A stretch of DNA of 64,000 nucleotides from Allohoeflea poritis (GTDB lineage: Bacteria > Pseudomonadota > Alphaproteobacteria > Rhizobiales > Rhizobiaceae). The notes under the pieces were generated by a model, which worked only from the letters and a program-made list of their open reading frames with translations, did no database searches and had not been told where the DNA came from. Made by a program: the position numbers and the translations under genes. The stretch covers positions 1 to 64,000 of the forward strand of contig NZ_JAPJZH010000007.1 of the NCBI RefSeq assembly GCF_027889715.1, read 5' to 3'. Each line of letters starts with the position of its first letter. Within the stretch, counting starts at the first letter, position 1. This document shows positions 8,465-17,322 of this stretch, piece after piece.

Positions 8465-9220
8465 ATGCGCATCGCCTATGCCGTTCCTGGACCAATGTCA
8501 AAAGGCCCGATGGGTGCCGCCGAGGTCACCCGCCGGGAAAAGCTGCTGAACAGCTGGGCTTTCGAGGGCACACAGGTGGAAGTCAGGGACGTTCCCACCG
8601 GCCCTGCATCGATTGAATCGGCTTATGAGGAGGCGCTTTCAATCCCGCCGACGCTCGATTTGCTGATGCGCCTGGAGGATGAAGGCTTCGACGCGGCCAT
8701 CATCGGCTGCTTCGGCGATCCCGGCCTTGAGGCGGCCCGCGAACTGGTATCCATGCCGGTTGTCGGACCGTGCGAATCCTCCATGCTGCTCGCCGCGACC
8801 CTCGGCCACAAATTCAGCGTCTTGACGCTGTTCGATTCACTGATCGCGGGTCAGGAATATCTGGCCGTGAAGGCCGGCGTGCGCGAAAAGCTTGCATCCG
8901 TGCGGGCGACCGGCATTCCGGTGCTTGAGCTGATGACCGACATTAAGGCGACCAAATCGCGGCTTGTCGAGGTGTCGACGCAATGCGTCGAACAGGATCG
9001 CGCCGATTCCGTGATCTTCGGCTGCATGACCATGTCGTTCCTCGACATGGCGGACGAAATCTCCGCCTCGGTCGGCGTGCCGTTCCTCAATGCCGGGAAG
9101 GCAGCGCTGAAACAGGCCGAAACACTCGTTTCAATGGGTCTTTCCCATTCGAAAACAGCCTTCGCGACACCGCCAAAGGTGTCCGACGGGCAAACGGTCG
9201 CTGACCTGAAGGTCGGATAG
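8465..9220 (+). CDS. Aspartate/glutamate/hydantoin racemase family protein
   Basis: 251 aa. Two conserved cysteine loops, IIGCFGDPG and IFGCMTM, are the two acid/base cysteines of the Asp/Glu/hydantoin racemase fold. Start taken as ATG 8465; TTG 8456 three codons earlier is an alternative, and neither has a strong ribosome site. It is the first gene of the operon with the permuted SBP and Opp/Dpp-type ABC genes, which suggests that the imported compound is a peptide, hydantoin or other amide with a stereocentre. The exact substrate is unknown. Confidence 0.85.
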   Translation: MRIAYAVPGPMSKGPMGAAEVTRREKLLNSWAFEGTQVEVRDVPTGPASIESAYEEALSIPPTLDLLMRLEDEGFDAAIIGCFGDPGLEAARELVSMPVVGPCESSMLLAATLGHKFSVLTLFDSLIAGQEYLAVKAGVREKLASVRATGIPVLELMTDIKATKSRLVEVSTQCVEQDRADSVIFGCMTMSFLDMADEISASVGVPFLNAGKAALKQAETLVSMGLSHSKTAFATPPKVSDGQTVADLKVG

Positions 9221-9258
9221 GAACCGCAAAAAACGACAATCACCAGGGAGAATGGAAC

Positions 9259-10905
9259 ATGAGGAAGTTTTTGACCATGGCCGTCCTGCTCGCGGGAACG
9301 GCGGCAGCCACATCGGCCTTCGCGGCCGGTGACAAGATCAGGGAGATCACGCTCACGACGCGTCCGCAGGCGGCACAGCCACAGGAATTCCAGTTCGTGC
9401 AGCTGATCGCGCAGGAGTGGCGCAAGCTCGGGCTCGACGTGAAGGTCGACGTCATGCCCTGGGAACAGATGGCCGATCTTGTCTGGTACAATCGCGACAA
9501 GTGGGACACGACCGGCTGGCAGATGGTGGGCCGCCCGGAGCGCTCCGATCCGGACGAGCTGATCTACAATCTGTTTCACTCATCGACTGCCCCGAAAGGC
9601 TATAATTTCATCGGCTACAGCAATCCGGAACTGGATGCGACCGTGGAAGCGCAGCGCGTCGAGACGGATCCGGACAAGCGCAAGGAACTGCTGCACAAGG
9701 CCCAGTCGATCCTGGCCGCCGACCAGCCGAACCTGATGCTGGTCCACCCGAAATCGACATTCGCCTTCGACAAGACGGTCTGGAACCCGGCAACGGTGAT
9801 CGACCAGGGCGGCATCGGCATCAAGAACACCTGGACGTTCATTTCCATGGAGCCGACGGGCGATCAGAAGGACATCATCCTCAATTCGTCCGACAACATC
9901 CAGGGCATCAACCCGCTGTGGATCTCGGGCGGCACGGACAGCTGGATCACGGAACTGATCTGGGACCGGCTTCTGCGCATCGGACCGGACGGTCTGCCGC
10001 AGCCATGGGCCGCCGAAAGCTATGAATGGCTTGACGACAAGACCATCGAGCTGACCCTGCGCGACGACATGAAGTGGCATGACGGCAAGCCGGTCACGGT
10101 CGACGACGTCAAGTTCTCGTTCGAAGCCGCGATGGGCGACGAGGCGCCGATGTACAAGCCGTTTGTCGGCAATATCGAGAGCATCGAGACCAACGGAAAC
10201 AAGATCACCTTCAAGCTGGTCAATCCGACGGCGGCGTTCCTGACCGCCAGCCTCGCAAAGCTCAACATCATTCCCAAGCACGTGTGGGAACCGGTGCTGG
10301 CCGATCTCGCGACCAAGGAAGAAAATGCCGAGGACTACCAGGAAGAAACACCGATCGGTTCCGGTCCGTTCAAGTTCTCAAGCTGGGCGACCAATGAGGA
10401 AGTCGTGCTTGAAGCAAACAAGGATCACTTTTCGCCTCCCAAGGCAGAGCGCTGGATCCTTCGGATTGTTCCCAATGTGGAAGCCGCCATCGGCATGCTC
10501 CGCTCCGGCGAGATCAACTTCCTCGCCGATTTCTCGGGCGATCCGAAGATCCTGCTCGACCTGATGGAACAGGACGGCGATCTCGAAGTGGTCTCGACCG
10601 TGGACATGGGCTTCCGCTACGTCGCCTTCAACCACCGCCGCCCGCCATTCGATGACGCGGAATTCCGCAAGGCCCTGTCCTACGCGATCAACCGCGATCT
10701 CATTGTCGGCGCTGCGTTCCGCGGCTTTGCGGTGAAGTCGAATTCGGTGATTTCACCGGCACTCGGCTTCTGGCACAATCAGTCGGTCAATGATTTCCAG
10801 ACCGGCACGGATGTGGCCAAATCGATCCTCGAGGACGCCGGCTACGAGATCAAGGGTGGCGCCCTCCACTATCCGGATGGTGTGAAGGAAACGCTGGCGC
10901 AATAA
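9259..10905 (+). CDS. Circularly permuted SBP_bac_5 (peptide/nickel-type) ABC substrate-binding protein
   Basis: 548 aa with a signal peptide (MRKFLTMAVLLAGTAAATSA, cleaved near FAA-GDK). The family 5 fold is in unusual order. Residues about 28-195 match what is normally the C-terminal part (QEWRKLGLDVKVDVMPWEQ; DPDELIYNLFHSS; GYSNPELDATVEAQR; DPDKRKELLHKAQSILAADQ). Residues about 203-548 match the normal N-terminal and middle parts (WDRLLRIGPDGLPQPWAAES; MKWHDGKPVTVDDVKFSFEA; FRKALSYAINRDLI; AKSILEDAGYE), and the chain ends just where the first block would follow. It is the periplasmic receptor of the ABC transporter encoded by the next four genes. Strong ribosome site (AGGGAGA). Confidence 0.9.
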   Translation: MRKFLTMAVLLAGTAAATSAFAAGDKIREITLTTRPQAAQPQEFQFVQLIAQEWRKLGLDVKVDVMPWEQMADLVWYNRDKWDTTGWQMVGRPERSDPDELIYNLFHSSTAPKGYNFIGYSNPELDATVEAQRVETDPDKRKELLHKAQSILAADQPNLMLVHPKSTFAFDKTVWNPATVIDQGGIGIKNTWTFISMEPTGDQKDIILNSSDNIQGINPLWISGGTDSWITELIWDRLLRIGPDGLPQPWAAESYEWLDDKTIELTLRDDMKWHDGKPVTVDDVKFSFEAAMGDEAPMYKPFVGNIESIETNGNKITFKLVNPTAAFLTASLAKLNIIPKHVWEPVLADLATKEENAEDYQEETPIGSGPFKFSSWATNEEVVLEANKDHFSPPKAERWILRIVPNVEAAIGMLRSGEINFLADFSGDPKILLDLMEQDGDLEVVSTVDMGFRYVAFNHRRPPFDDAEFRKALSYAINRDLIVGAAFRGFAVKSNSVISPALGFWHNQSVNDFQTGTDVAKSILEDAGYEIKGGALHYPDGVKETLAQ

Positions 10906-10915
10906 GACTGCGCCA
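10895..10915 (+). other. Stem-loop across the SBP stop codon
   Basis: TGGCGCA-ATAAGAC-TGCGCCA is a 7-bp perfect inverted repeat whose loop holds the SBP stop codon TAA. It is likely to act on mRNA stability or on the expression ratio of SBP to permease. Confidence 0.4.
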
Positions 10916-10933
10916 AGCCGGAGGAACCGAACC

Positions 10934-11911
10934 ATTCTCGGATTCAAGCAAATAGGCGGCCGCCTGGCGCAACTGGTCTTTGTGCTCTGGGCGGTCGCCA
11001 CCATCCTGTTCCTGATGTTCCGGCTGATGCCGACCAATCCGCTGGCAGCCTATATCGATCCGACCTTCACCGAAGAGCAGCAGCAATTGCTGATGGCGAA
11101 GTTCGGGCTCGACCGGCCGCTGTGGGAACAATATTTCATCTATCTGAAAAATCTTCTGCAGGGCGAGCTGGGCGACAGTTTCTTCTACCGCCAGCCGGTG
11201 GGCGAGCGGGTGCTGGAGCTGCTTCCCAATACGCTCGTCCTGACCTTCAGCTCGCTGATCGTCGCCTATCTGTTCGGCATCATCGTCGGCGCGTGGCTGG
11301 CCTGGAAACGCGACAGCGTCGCCGAACGGGCGACCATTCCGCTGGTTCTGACGACGCGGGCGATGCCCGAATTCTGGCTCGGCATGCTGTTGCTCGCCGT
11401 CTTCAGCTTTACCCTGGGCTGGTTTCCGGCTGGCGGAACGCGCAGCCCCGGCTCGGAGTATGACGGCTATCTCGCCCTTTATACCTCGCGGGATTTTCTA
11501 TCCCACCTGGTGCTGCCGGCCCTGACACTTGCCATCTACAGCCAGGGCCTGCCGCTGCTTTTGATGCGTTCCAACATGCTGGAAGTGATGAACGAGGATT
11601 TCGTCACCATGGCCCGCATCAAGGGGCTTTCCAACTGGACGGTCGTCGTTCGCCATGCGGCGCGCAACGCGCTGCTGCCGGTCATGACCTCCTTCGCCAT
11701 AGCCGTCGGCTACCAGATCCAGGGCAATGTGGTGGTCGAGACCGTGTTCTCGTGGCCGGGCCTCGGGCGCGAACTGGTCAATGCGGTTTCGGCGAGCGAT
11801 TATCCGCTGGCACAGGGGGCCTTTCTGATGATCGCCGTCGTGGTGGTCCTGATGAACCTTCTGGCGGACCTGCTCTACAGCCTGCTCGATCCGAGGGTTT
11901 CCCATGCATAG
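10934..11911 (+). CDS. ABC transporter permease (DppB/OppB type), ATT start
   Basis: 325 aa if started at ATT 10934. No ATG, GTG or TTG is in frame between the upstream stop (10883) and GTG 10982. Starting at the GTG would cut the first membrane helix (RLAQLVFVLWAVATILFLMF) in half and drop the conserved basic N terminus. GGAGG at 10920-10924 sits 9 nt before ATT. The protein has six membrane spans and the EAA loop near residue 222 (MARIKGLSNWTVVVRHAARN). It forms the inner-membrane channel with the next gene, which it overlaps by 8 bp. Confidence 0.85.
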   Translation: MLGFKQIGGRLAQLVFVLWAVATILFLMFRLMPTNPLAAYIDPTFTEEQQQLLMAKFGLDRPLWEQYFIYLKNLLQGELGDSFFYRQPVGERVLELLPNTLVLTFSSLIVAYLFGIIVGAWLAWKRDSVAERATIPLVLTTRAMPEFWLGMLLLAVFSFTLGWFPAGGTRSPGSEYDGYLALYTSRDFLSHLVLPALTLAIYSQGLPLLLMRSNMLEVMNEDFVTMARIKGLSNWTVVVRHAARNALLPVMTSFAIAVGYQIQGNVVVETVFSWPGLGRELVNAVSASDYPLAQGAFLMIAVVVVLMNLLADLLYSLLDPRVSHA

Positions 11912-12812
11912 CGAAACGGCGCGGGCGGAACCGGTGAAGGATGGAACCATCCTTCGGCTGATCAAACGCATTCATCTGCCGCTGGACGACCCCTTTGCCC
12001 TTGCCGGCCTTATCATCTATGCGGTCTTCATCCTGGTGGCCGTGTTCGCCGACCAGCTCGCCACGCATAATCCGCTGGAGATCCTGTTCACCGCGGACTA
12101 CCAGCTCGCCGCCGATCTCAGGCCGGGCGAGGACGGCTTCGTCCTCGGGACGACGAGCCTGGGGCGCGATATCTATTCGCAACTTATCTACGGATCGCGC
12201 AGCGCGCTGCTGATCGGCATTACGGCGGCTTTCATGGTCGCGGTCATCGGCACCGTCGTCGGACTGCTGGCCGGCTATTTCCGGGGCTGGATCGATGTTG
12301 TCCTGATGCGGGCGGCCGATATCGCATTCGGCATCCCGTTCCTGCCCTTCGTGATCGTGCTTTCGGCTTTTCTCGAGCCATCCATCTGGAATGTGGTGTT
12401 CGCGATGGCGCTGATCCTGTGGCGCGACACCGGCCGGGTCATCCGCAGCCAGGTGCTGACGCTGCGCACCCGCGCCTATATCGACGCGGCGCGGGTCGCC
12501 GGATCGTCGGACCTCAAGATCGTGTTCCGCCATATCGCGCCGAACATCCTGCCGCTGAGCTTCCTATACGGCTCCATCGCCATCGGCTGGGCCATCCTGA
12601 CCGAAGCCGCCATCAGCTTCCTCGGCTTCGGCGACCCGGAAACCATTTCCTGGGGTTACATGCTGCAGGACGCCTATGCCAGCCAGGCGCTGTCGACCGG
12701 CGGCTATTACTGGTTCGTGCCGCCCGGCATCTGCATCGTGCTTGTGGTGGTTGCCGGTTTCTTCATCAGCCGCGGCTATGAGGAAATCCTGTTTCCGAAG
12801 CTGAAGGAGTAG
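11904..12812 (+). CDS. ABC transporter permease (DppC/OppC type)
   Basis: 302 aa with six hydrophobic segments, the first at about residues 30-50. The DppC-type LGTTSLGRDIYSQLIYGSR is present (about 83-101), and the EAA-like loop reads DAARVAGSSDLKIVFRHIAP. It partners the DppB-like permease, with an 8-bp overlap of the two genes. It is followed after 6 bp by the first ATPase gene. Confidence 0.93.
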   Translation: MHSETARAEPVKDGTILRLIKRIHLPLDDPFALAGLIIYAVFILVAVFADQLATHNPLEILFTADYQLAADLRPGEDGFVLGTTSLGRDIYSQLIYGSRSALLIGITAAFMVAVIGTVVGLLAGYFRGWIDVVLMRAADIAFGIPFLPFVIVLSAFLEPSIWNVVFAMALILWRDTGRVIRSQVLTLRTRAYIDAARVAGSSDLKIVFRHIAPNILPLSFLYGSIAIGWAILTEAAISFLGFGDPETISWGYMLQDAYASQALSTGGYYWFVPPGICIVLVVVAGFFISRGYEEILFPKLKE

Positions 12813-12818
12813 GCGCGG

Positions 12819-13838
12819 ATGGACGGTGATATTCTTCGCGTCAACGGCCTCAAGATCTCCTACGCGGTGGGTGATGAAAAAGTGCGGGCGGTGGACGACG
12901 CGACGTTCTCGATCCCCGGCGGATCGATTGTCGGGCTGGTTGGGGAATCGGGCTGCGGCAAGACGACCGTCGCGCGCGGGCTGACGCGGGTCATGACAAA
13001 GAACGCGTCGATCGAGGGCGGCGAAGCGATCTTCGACGGCGCCGACCTGATGAGCATGAGCGAGACGGAGATGAACCGCCTTCGCTGGCGCGACATCGCC
13101 TTCGTTCCGCAAAGCGCCATGAACTCGCTCGATCCGGTCTACCGGATCGAACATCAGCTCAACGAGGTGCTGGTCCAGCGCGGCGGCCACAGCAGGAAGG
13201 ATGCCCGCAGGCGCGCCGAGGAACTCTTCGACATGGTCGGCATCGAGCCGCGGCGCCTCAAGGATTATCCGCACCAGTTCTCCGGCGGTATGCGCCAGCG
13301 TGTTGCCATCGCGCTGGCGCTCGCGCTCAATCCCAAGCTGGTCATTGCGGACGAGCCTGTGACGGCGCTCGACGTCATCGTGCAGCGGCAGATACTCGAC
13401 ACGCTCAAGGACCTACAGGAAAAACTCGGTATATCCGTGATTCTCGTGACACACGACATCTCGGTCGTTGCCTATGTGTGCGACCGCATCGTCGTCATGT
13501 ATGCCGGGCGCGTGGTTGAATCGGGCGATACGGAAACGGTGCTGACGAAACCGTACCATCCCTACACGATGGGTCTGTACAACGCCTTTCCGGACCTGCA
13601 GTCGAGCGCCGGCGTGCTGACGCCCATCGAAGGACATCCGCCGGACCTGCGGCACCCGCCGACCGGTTGCCGGTTTGCACAGCGCTGCCCGTTCGCCCAG
13701 GACCGCTGCACGACCAGCGGCGAGATCGCCCTTTCCGATGTCGGCGGCGGGCATTTTGCGGCCTGCCTGAGATCCGACGAGGCGGAAACGCTGCGCGGCG
13801 ATGCGGCAAAATCCGAGACCTGGGCGGCCATGGCATGA
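12819..13838 (+). CDS. ABC transporter ATP-binding protein (OppD/DppD type)
   Basis: 339 aa. Walker [10 protein letters not shown] (about 44-52), Q-loop [12 protein letters not shown], signature FSGGMRQRV, Walker [13 protein letters not shown]. The C-terminal oligopeptide-type extension has the [15 protein letters not shown] cysteine cluster, typical of peptide importers (in relatives the site for an Fe-S cluster). It energises the DppB/DppC-type permeases. The stop overlaps the next start (ATGA). Confidence 0.93.
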   Translation: MDGDILRVNGLKISYAVGDEKVRAVDDATFSIPGGSIVGLVGESGCGKTTVARGLTRVMTKNASIEGGEAIFDGADLMSMSETEMNRLRWRDIAFVPQSAMNSLDPVYRIEHQLNEVLVQRGGHSRKDARRRAEELFDMVGIEPRRLKDYPHQFSGGMRQRVAIALALALNPKLVIADEPVTALDVIVQRQILDTLKDLQEKLGISVILVTHDISVVAYVCDRIVVMYAGRVVESGDTETVLTKPYHPYTMGLYNAFPDLQSSAGVLTPIEGHPPDLRHPPTGCRFAQRCPFAQDRCTTSGEIALSDVGGGHFAACLRSDEAETLRGDAAKSETWAAMA

Positions 13839-14848
13839 CGCAACAGCAGCCGGATACCAGGAAGGGCGAAGAAAAGCCGATGATCGAGGTCGGCAATGTG
13901 CGCAAGCACTTCGCGGTGGGCAATCCGCTGCTGGCGGCGATGCGCGGCACTACGACGCTGGTCAAGGCCGTCGACGGCGTCGACTTTTCGCTGAGACGGG
14001 GCGAGAGCGTCGGCCTGCTGGGTGAATCCGGCTGCGGCAAGACGACGATGGGCCGGTTGCTCCTGAAGCTGGAAGAGACGACGGAAGGGCGGATCCTGTT
14101 CGAGGGCGAAGATCTCGCCGATTGCCAGGGCGAGCAGCTGAAACGCTTCCGCACACGCGCCCAGATGGTCTTCCAGAACCCGTTCGAGGCCCTCAATCCG
14201 CGGTTCACGATCGCGCAGTCCCTGGCCGAACCGCTGGAGAATGCCGGCATCGCCAAGAGCGAACAGGCCGACCGTATCCGCAGTGCGATGGAGCTGGTGC
14301 ACCTGCCCAATCCGGACCAGTTTCTTTCAAGGTTTCCGCACCAGATGTCCGGCGGCCAGCTGCAGCGCGTGGTGATGGCGCGGGCCCTTATCCTCGAGCC
14401 CTCCTTCGTCGTCGCGGACGAGCCGGTTTCCATGCTCGATGTGAGCGTGCGGGCCGGCATTCTCAATCTCTTCCGCGAGGTGCGCGAAAATCTCGGGCTG
14501 ACCGCCATCTATATCAGTCACGACCTGGCACTGGTGCGCTATGTGTGCGAGCGCACGATCGTGATGTATCTCGGCCGCATCATCGAGGACGGCCCCACCG
14601 AGGACATCGTTCGCGAGCCCATGCATCCCTATACCAAGGCGCTTGTCGCCGCGGTTCCCGTGCCGCATCCGGACCAGTCGCACGACGCACTGCCGATCAA
14701 GGCCGGCGCGCCGGATGCGCGCAACCCGCCCTCGGGCTGCCGGCTGCGCGACCGCTGCCCGCATGCGTTCGAGCGCTGCGCCCTCGAGGAGCCGAAAGCA
14801 ACGAAGGTGGGCAACCGAAAGGTGCACTGTCACCTGTTCGATCAATGA
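13835..14848 (+). CDS. ABC transporter ATP-binding protein (OppF/DppF type)
   Basis: 337 aa. Walker [11 protein letters not shown]-loop [13 protein letters not shown], signature MSGGQLQRV, Walker [13 protein letters not shown], and a C-terminal [14 protein letters not shown] cysteine cluster. ATG 13835 overlaps the preceding stop by 4 bp. It is the last gene of the racemase/ABC operon; no clear terminator hairpin was found behind it, only an A+T-rich stretch. Confidence 0.93.
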   Translation: MTQQQPDTRKGEEKPMIEVGNVRKHFAVGNPLLAAMRGTTTLVKAVDGVDFSLRRGESVGLLGESGCGKTTMGRLLLKLEETTEGRILFEGEDLADCQGEQLKRFRTRAQMVFQNPFEALNPRFTIAQSLAEPLENAGIAKSEQADRIRSAMELVHLPNPDQFLSRFPHQMSGGQLQRVVMARALILEPSFVVADEPVSMLDVSVRAGILNLFREVRENLGLTAIYISHDLALVRYVCERTIVMYLGRIIEDGPTEDIVREPMHPYTKALVAAVPVPHPDQSHDALPIKAGAPDARNPPSGCRLRDRCPHAFERCALEEPKATKVGNRKVHCHLFDQ

Positions 14849-15139
14849 CACGGAAACCTAAACGATAAGACGGCGATAACTACAACTATAAATAAAAACC
14901 TAGTCTATTTGATGTATGTGCCGCGCCTACAATCCTCCTTTCCGAAAAAATATTCGAAATAACACAAAATACTTGTTTATAACTAGACATCGTCCGGCGA
15001 ATACGCGGTTGCAACGTCGTCAGGACGGTCCATAGTGCCGCAAGGCGTTCAACACCTGAAATGGGTATGCCTGGAACAAGGCTTATAGGCCTGCCGCCAT
15101 TTACCGGCGGGTTGGGCTGCGAGGGTTTTCGTCGACAAT
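14849..15139. other. A+T-rich gene-free interval
   Basis: 291 bp without a credible gene. About 14870-14990 is markedly A+T-rich against the background; the right half contains CCGCC-ATTTACC-GGCGG (a short stem-loop near 15093-15109). It probably holds the end of the ABC operon and the promoter of the Prim-Pol-domain gene. The base composition shift fits a boundary of acquired DNA, but nothing more is visible. Confidence 0.4.
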
Positions 15140-15793
15140 ATGGCGGACAAATTTCTGCGTGATGTAATGGACAACGCCCTGTCGTTGTTTCGCCGGGGCT
15201 ATGTTCCCCTGCCCTTGCGCCACGGCGGCAAGCATCTCGACATCGAGGCAATGGGCTATGCGCCATTGCATTTCAAAACACGGCGAAAACTGCTGAAGGA
15301 ACTCGCATTCACCTCCCTGTGCTTCCACTTCTCGCAGAAGCCGCCGACGGAGGAAGAGGTTTCGGGATGGTTTACCGGCTTTACCGGCAATGTGGGCATT
15401 CTCGGCGGATTTGACGGGTTGCTGGTGCTTGATTTCGACGGTTCCAGCCACTTCAACCAGTGGCGGGCGGACCATGACGAACTGGTTGCCAACGCGCCGG
15501 TCGCCCGCTCACCGAACGGCCATCATGTCTATCTGAAAACCGGGACGCCGACGGTCACCTCGAGCATGTATGCCGGCATGCGCAGGATAGGCCATGTGAA
15601 GTCTCTGGGCGGATATGTCGTCGCCAGCCCGTCGGTTCTGGCGGGCCGGAAGGCCTATGAGTGGATCCGTTCACCTCTCGACGCGGCGCCGCCGGTTGTC
15701 GACGGCCTGCGCTCACTCGGGATCGATGCAGTATCGCCATTCAAGCGCTGCTACGATTCTGTGAGGAAGCGGGGCTATTTCGAGGTCCAATAG
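15140..15793 (+). CDS. Stand-alone bifunctional primase/polymerase (Prim-Pol) domain-like protein
   Basis: 217 aa. It matches the N-terminal prim-pol domain of plasmid and phage replication proteins: ALSLFRRGYVPLPL (about 13-26), the metal motif LVLDFDG (Asp98, Asp100), SPNGHHVYLK (about 124-133) in place of the usual TPSGGxHxYF, and GGYVVASPSV (about 157-166). No helicase or winged-helix part follows, and no replication genes are nearby. ATG 15140 has a weak ribosome site; ATG 15167 is a possible later start. It is 4 bp ahead of a glycosyltransferase gene. The role is unknown; it may be a relic of a mobile element or an orphan primase-like enzyme. Confidence 0.7.
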   Translation: MADKFLRDVMDNALSLFRRGYVPLPLRHGGKHLDIEAMGYAPLHFKTRRKLLKELAFTSLCFHFSQKPPTEEEVSGWFTGFTGNVGILGGFDGLLVLDFDGSSHFNQWRADHDELVANAPVARSPNGHHVYLKTGTPTVTSSMYAGMRRIGHVKSLGGYVVASPSVLAGRKAYEWIRSPLDAAPPVVDGLRSLGIDAVSPFKRCYDSVRKRGYFEVQ

Positions 15794-15797
15794 AACC

Positions 15798-16736
15798 TTG
15801 TCCGCGGTTTCCGTCATAATACCGGCCCACAACGCCGCGCGCACCATCGGTGATGTGCTGGCCAGCCTGGCACCGGACCGCGATCTGATCGGCGAAATCA
15901 TCCTGATCGACGACCGGTGCTCCGACGGGACCGCCGAGCGAGCCCATTCCGCAGCCGGAGCGCTGAAGCTGCCCCTGACGGTCCGTTGCGTGCAGGCGGG
16001 GAGCGCCGGGGCGGCAAGAAATGCCGGGCTCGAACAGGCATCGTGCCCGTTGCTATATTTTATCGATGCAGACGACATTCTGCTGGCGGGCGGTTTGGCA
16101 AAGCTTGCAGGCGCGCTGGAATACGGCGCAGGCCTTGCCATCGGAACCTCCGTGCGGGTGACGCCCGGGCAAGAGGATCTGGTCCGGGTGCCTGCGGGAT
16201 ACGGTGGCAATGTAACGGACAATGCGGATCTGTATCTGCTCAACGGCGCACCGCCCATATCCATGGGAAGCGGACTGGTGCGCGCCGAGGCTCTCGCCGA
16301 TATCCGCTTTCCGGAAACAATCACCATTGATGAAGACACCTGGTTCTGGAGCGCGCTGCTCGCCACCACCAGCGTGGCCGTCACGGCAGATCCCGTATTG
16401 CACTATCACCTGGATGGCCGGCGCACGGCTGGCCGATATCTCATCCAACCCAAACGGAACTGGCTCGCCATCTGCCATGCCTTCCGCCGCTTGCGCCGAT
16501 ACGGCGTCTCCGCCGATGTGCTCAAATGGCGGCGCGCCTGGATCGCACAGCGCTTTGCCCGGCAATTGATCAAGAACGGACAGCATGGCGAGGCGATATC
16601 CATGCTGCGGCCCGTACGGGCTCATCCGGTGCTCAGGAGGGAATGGCGGACGACACGGTACCGTTTTCTGTCCCGCACCGGGCGCATTTTGCACCCCGTT
16701 CCCTGGCGTCAATCGGACTTCGGCACGGGACGGTGA
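15798..16736 (+). CDS. Family 2 glycosyltransferase
   Basis: 312 aa, TTG start 4 bp after the Prim-Pol stop. GT-A fold: VSVIIPAHNAARTIGDVLAS at the N terminus, LIDDRCSDGT (about 36-45), the DADD metal site (residues 90-93) and a candidate catalytic-base region TIDEDTWFW. No membrane helices. It probably transfers a sugar to a surface glycan. Its 3' end overlaps the converging unknown gene by 28 bp. Confidence 0.85.
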   Translation: MSAVSVIIPAHNAARTIGDVLASLAPDRDLIGEIILIDDRCSDGTAERAHSAAGALKLPLTVRCVQAGSAGAARNAGLEQASCPLLYFIDADDILLAGGLAKLAGALEYGAGLAIGTSVRVTPGQEDLVRVPAGYGGNVTDNADLYLLNGAPPISMGSGLVRAEALADIRFPETITIDEDTWFWSALLATTSVAVTADPVLHYHLDGRRTAGRYLIQPKRNWLAICHAFRRLRRYGVSADVLKWRRAWIAQRFARQLIKNGQHGEAISMLRPVRAHPVLRREWRTTRYRFLSRTGRILHPVPWRQSDFGTGR

Positions 16737-17203
16737 TAGCCCGGGCCGATGACTGTCGGTTCATCAGGCATGATGTCATCGTCGATATTGGAGCTGATCG
16801 AGAAGGCATGGTTCCAGAAGGGTTCGCCGGTGCCTGTCCTGCGCAGCTCCAGTGTGACCGCATAGGGAACACCCGCCCTGACGCCGCGCATGGACGGGCT
16901 GCGAACGGAGATGGAACGGTCCGGCAGGCCGATCTGCCGGGTCACAACGAAGGGCGTATCGCCGGATGGATTTTCGAAGGTGACAACGAGCATGGTGCCG
17001 ACCGGAATGGGTTTTCCCGGCACCGCGGTGAATCCCATGTAGATATCGGAGACGCGGTAGTTGAAAATGAAACTGCCGCCGAGAACCCGCAGATAGGGTT
17101 TTTCGCCCGGATCGTCTCTCAAAAGAAGAATCGCGACAAGCAGAACAGCGCAAAAACCAGCGGCCGCAAAAGCAATCCAGCCCATTCTGATTTCGCCGCG
17201 CAT
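16709..17203 (-). CDS. Unknown membrane-anchored protein
   Basis: 164 aa, family not recognised. One N-terminal membrane helix (about residues 8-28) after a short basic start, then a probably periplasmic beta-rich domain ending in a Pro-rich tail. ATG 17203 was chosen because reading upstream gives low-complexity Arg/Pro sequence typical of a non-coding frame; ATG 17185 is an alternative. The 3' end overlaps the GT2 gene. No partner can be inferred. Confidence 0.6.
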   Translation of the reverse strand: MRGEIRMGWIAFAAAGFCAVLLVAILLLRDDPGEKPYLRVLGGSFIFNYRVSDIYMGFTAVPGKPIPVGTMLVVTFENPSGDTPFVVTRQIGLPDRSISVRSPSMRGVRAGVPYAVTLELRRTGTGEPFWNHAFSISSNIDDDIMPDEPTVIGPGYHRPVPKSD

Positions 17204-17322
17204 GGTGTTCCACCGATCCGAATATCCAAATCCCCGCGATCCTACGCCATGGATGGCCCACACAAAACCGGAGCCCGAACAAGCCTGACTGACGTTGCGG
17301 CCCGGACCGGCCGAAGACCGTC

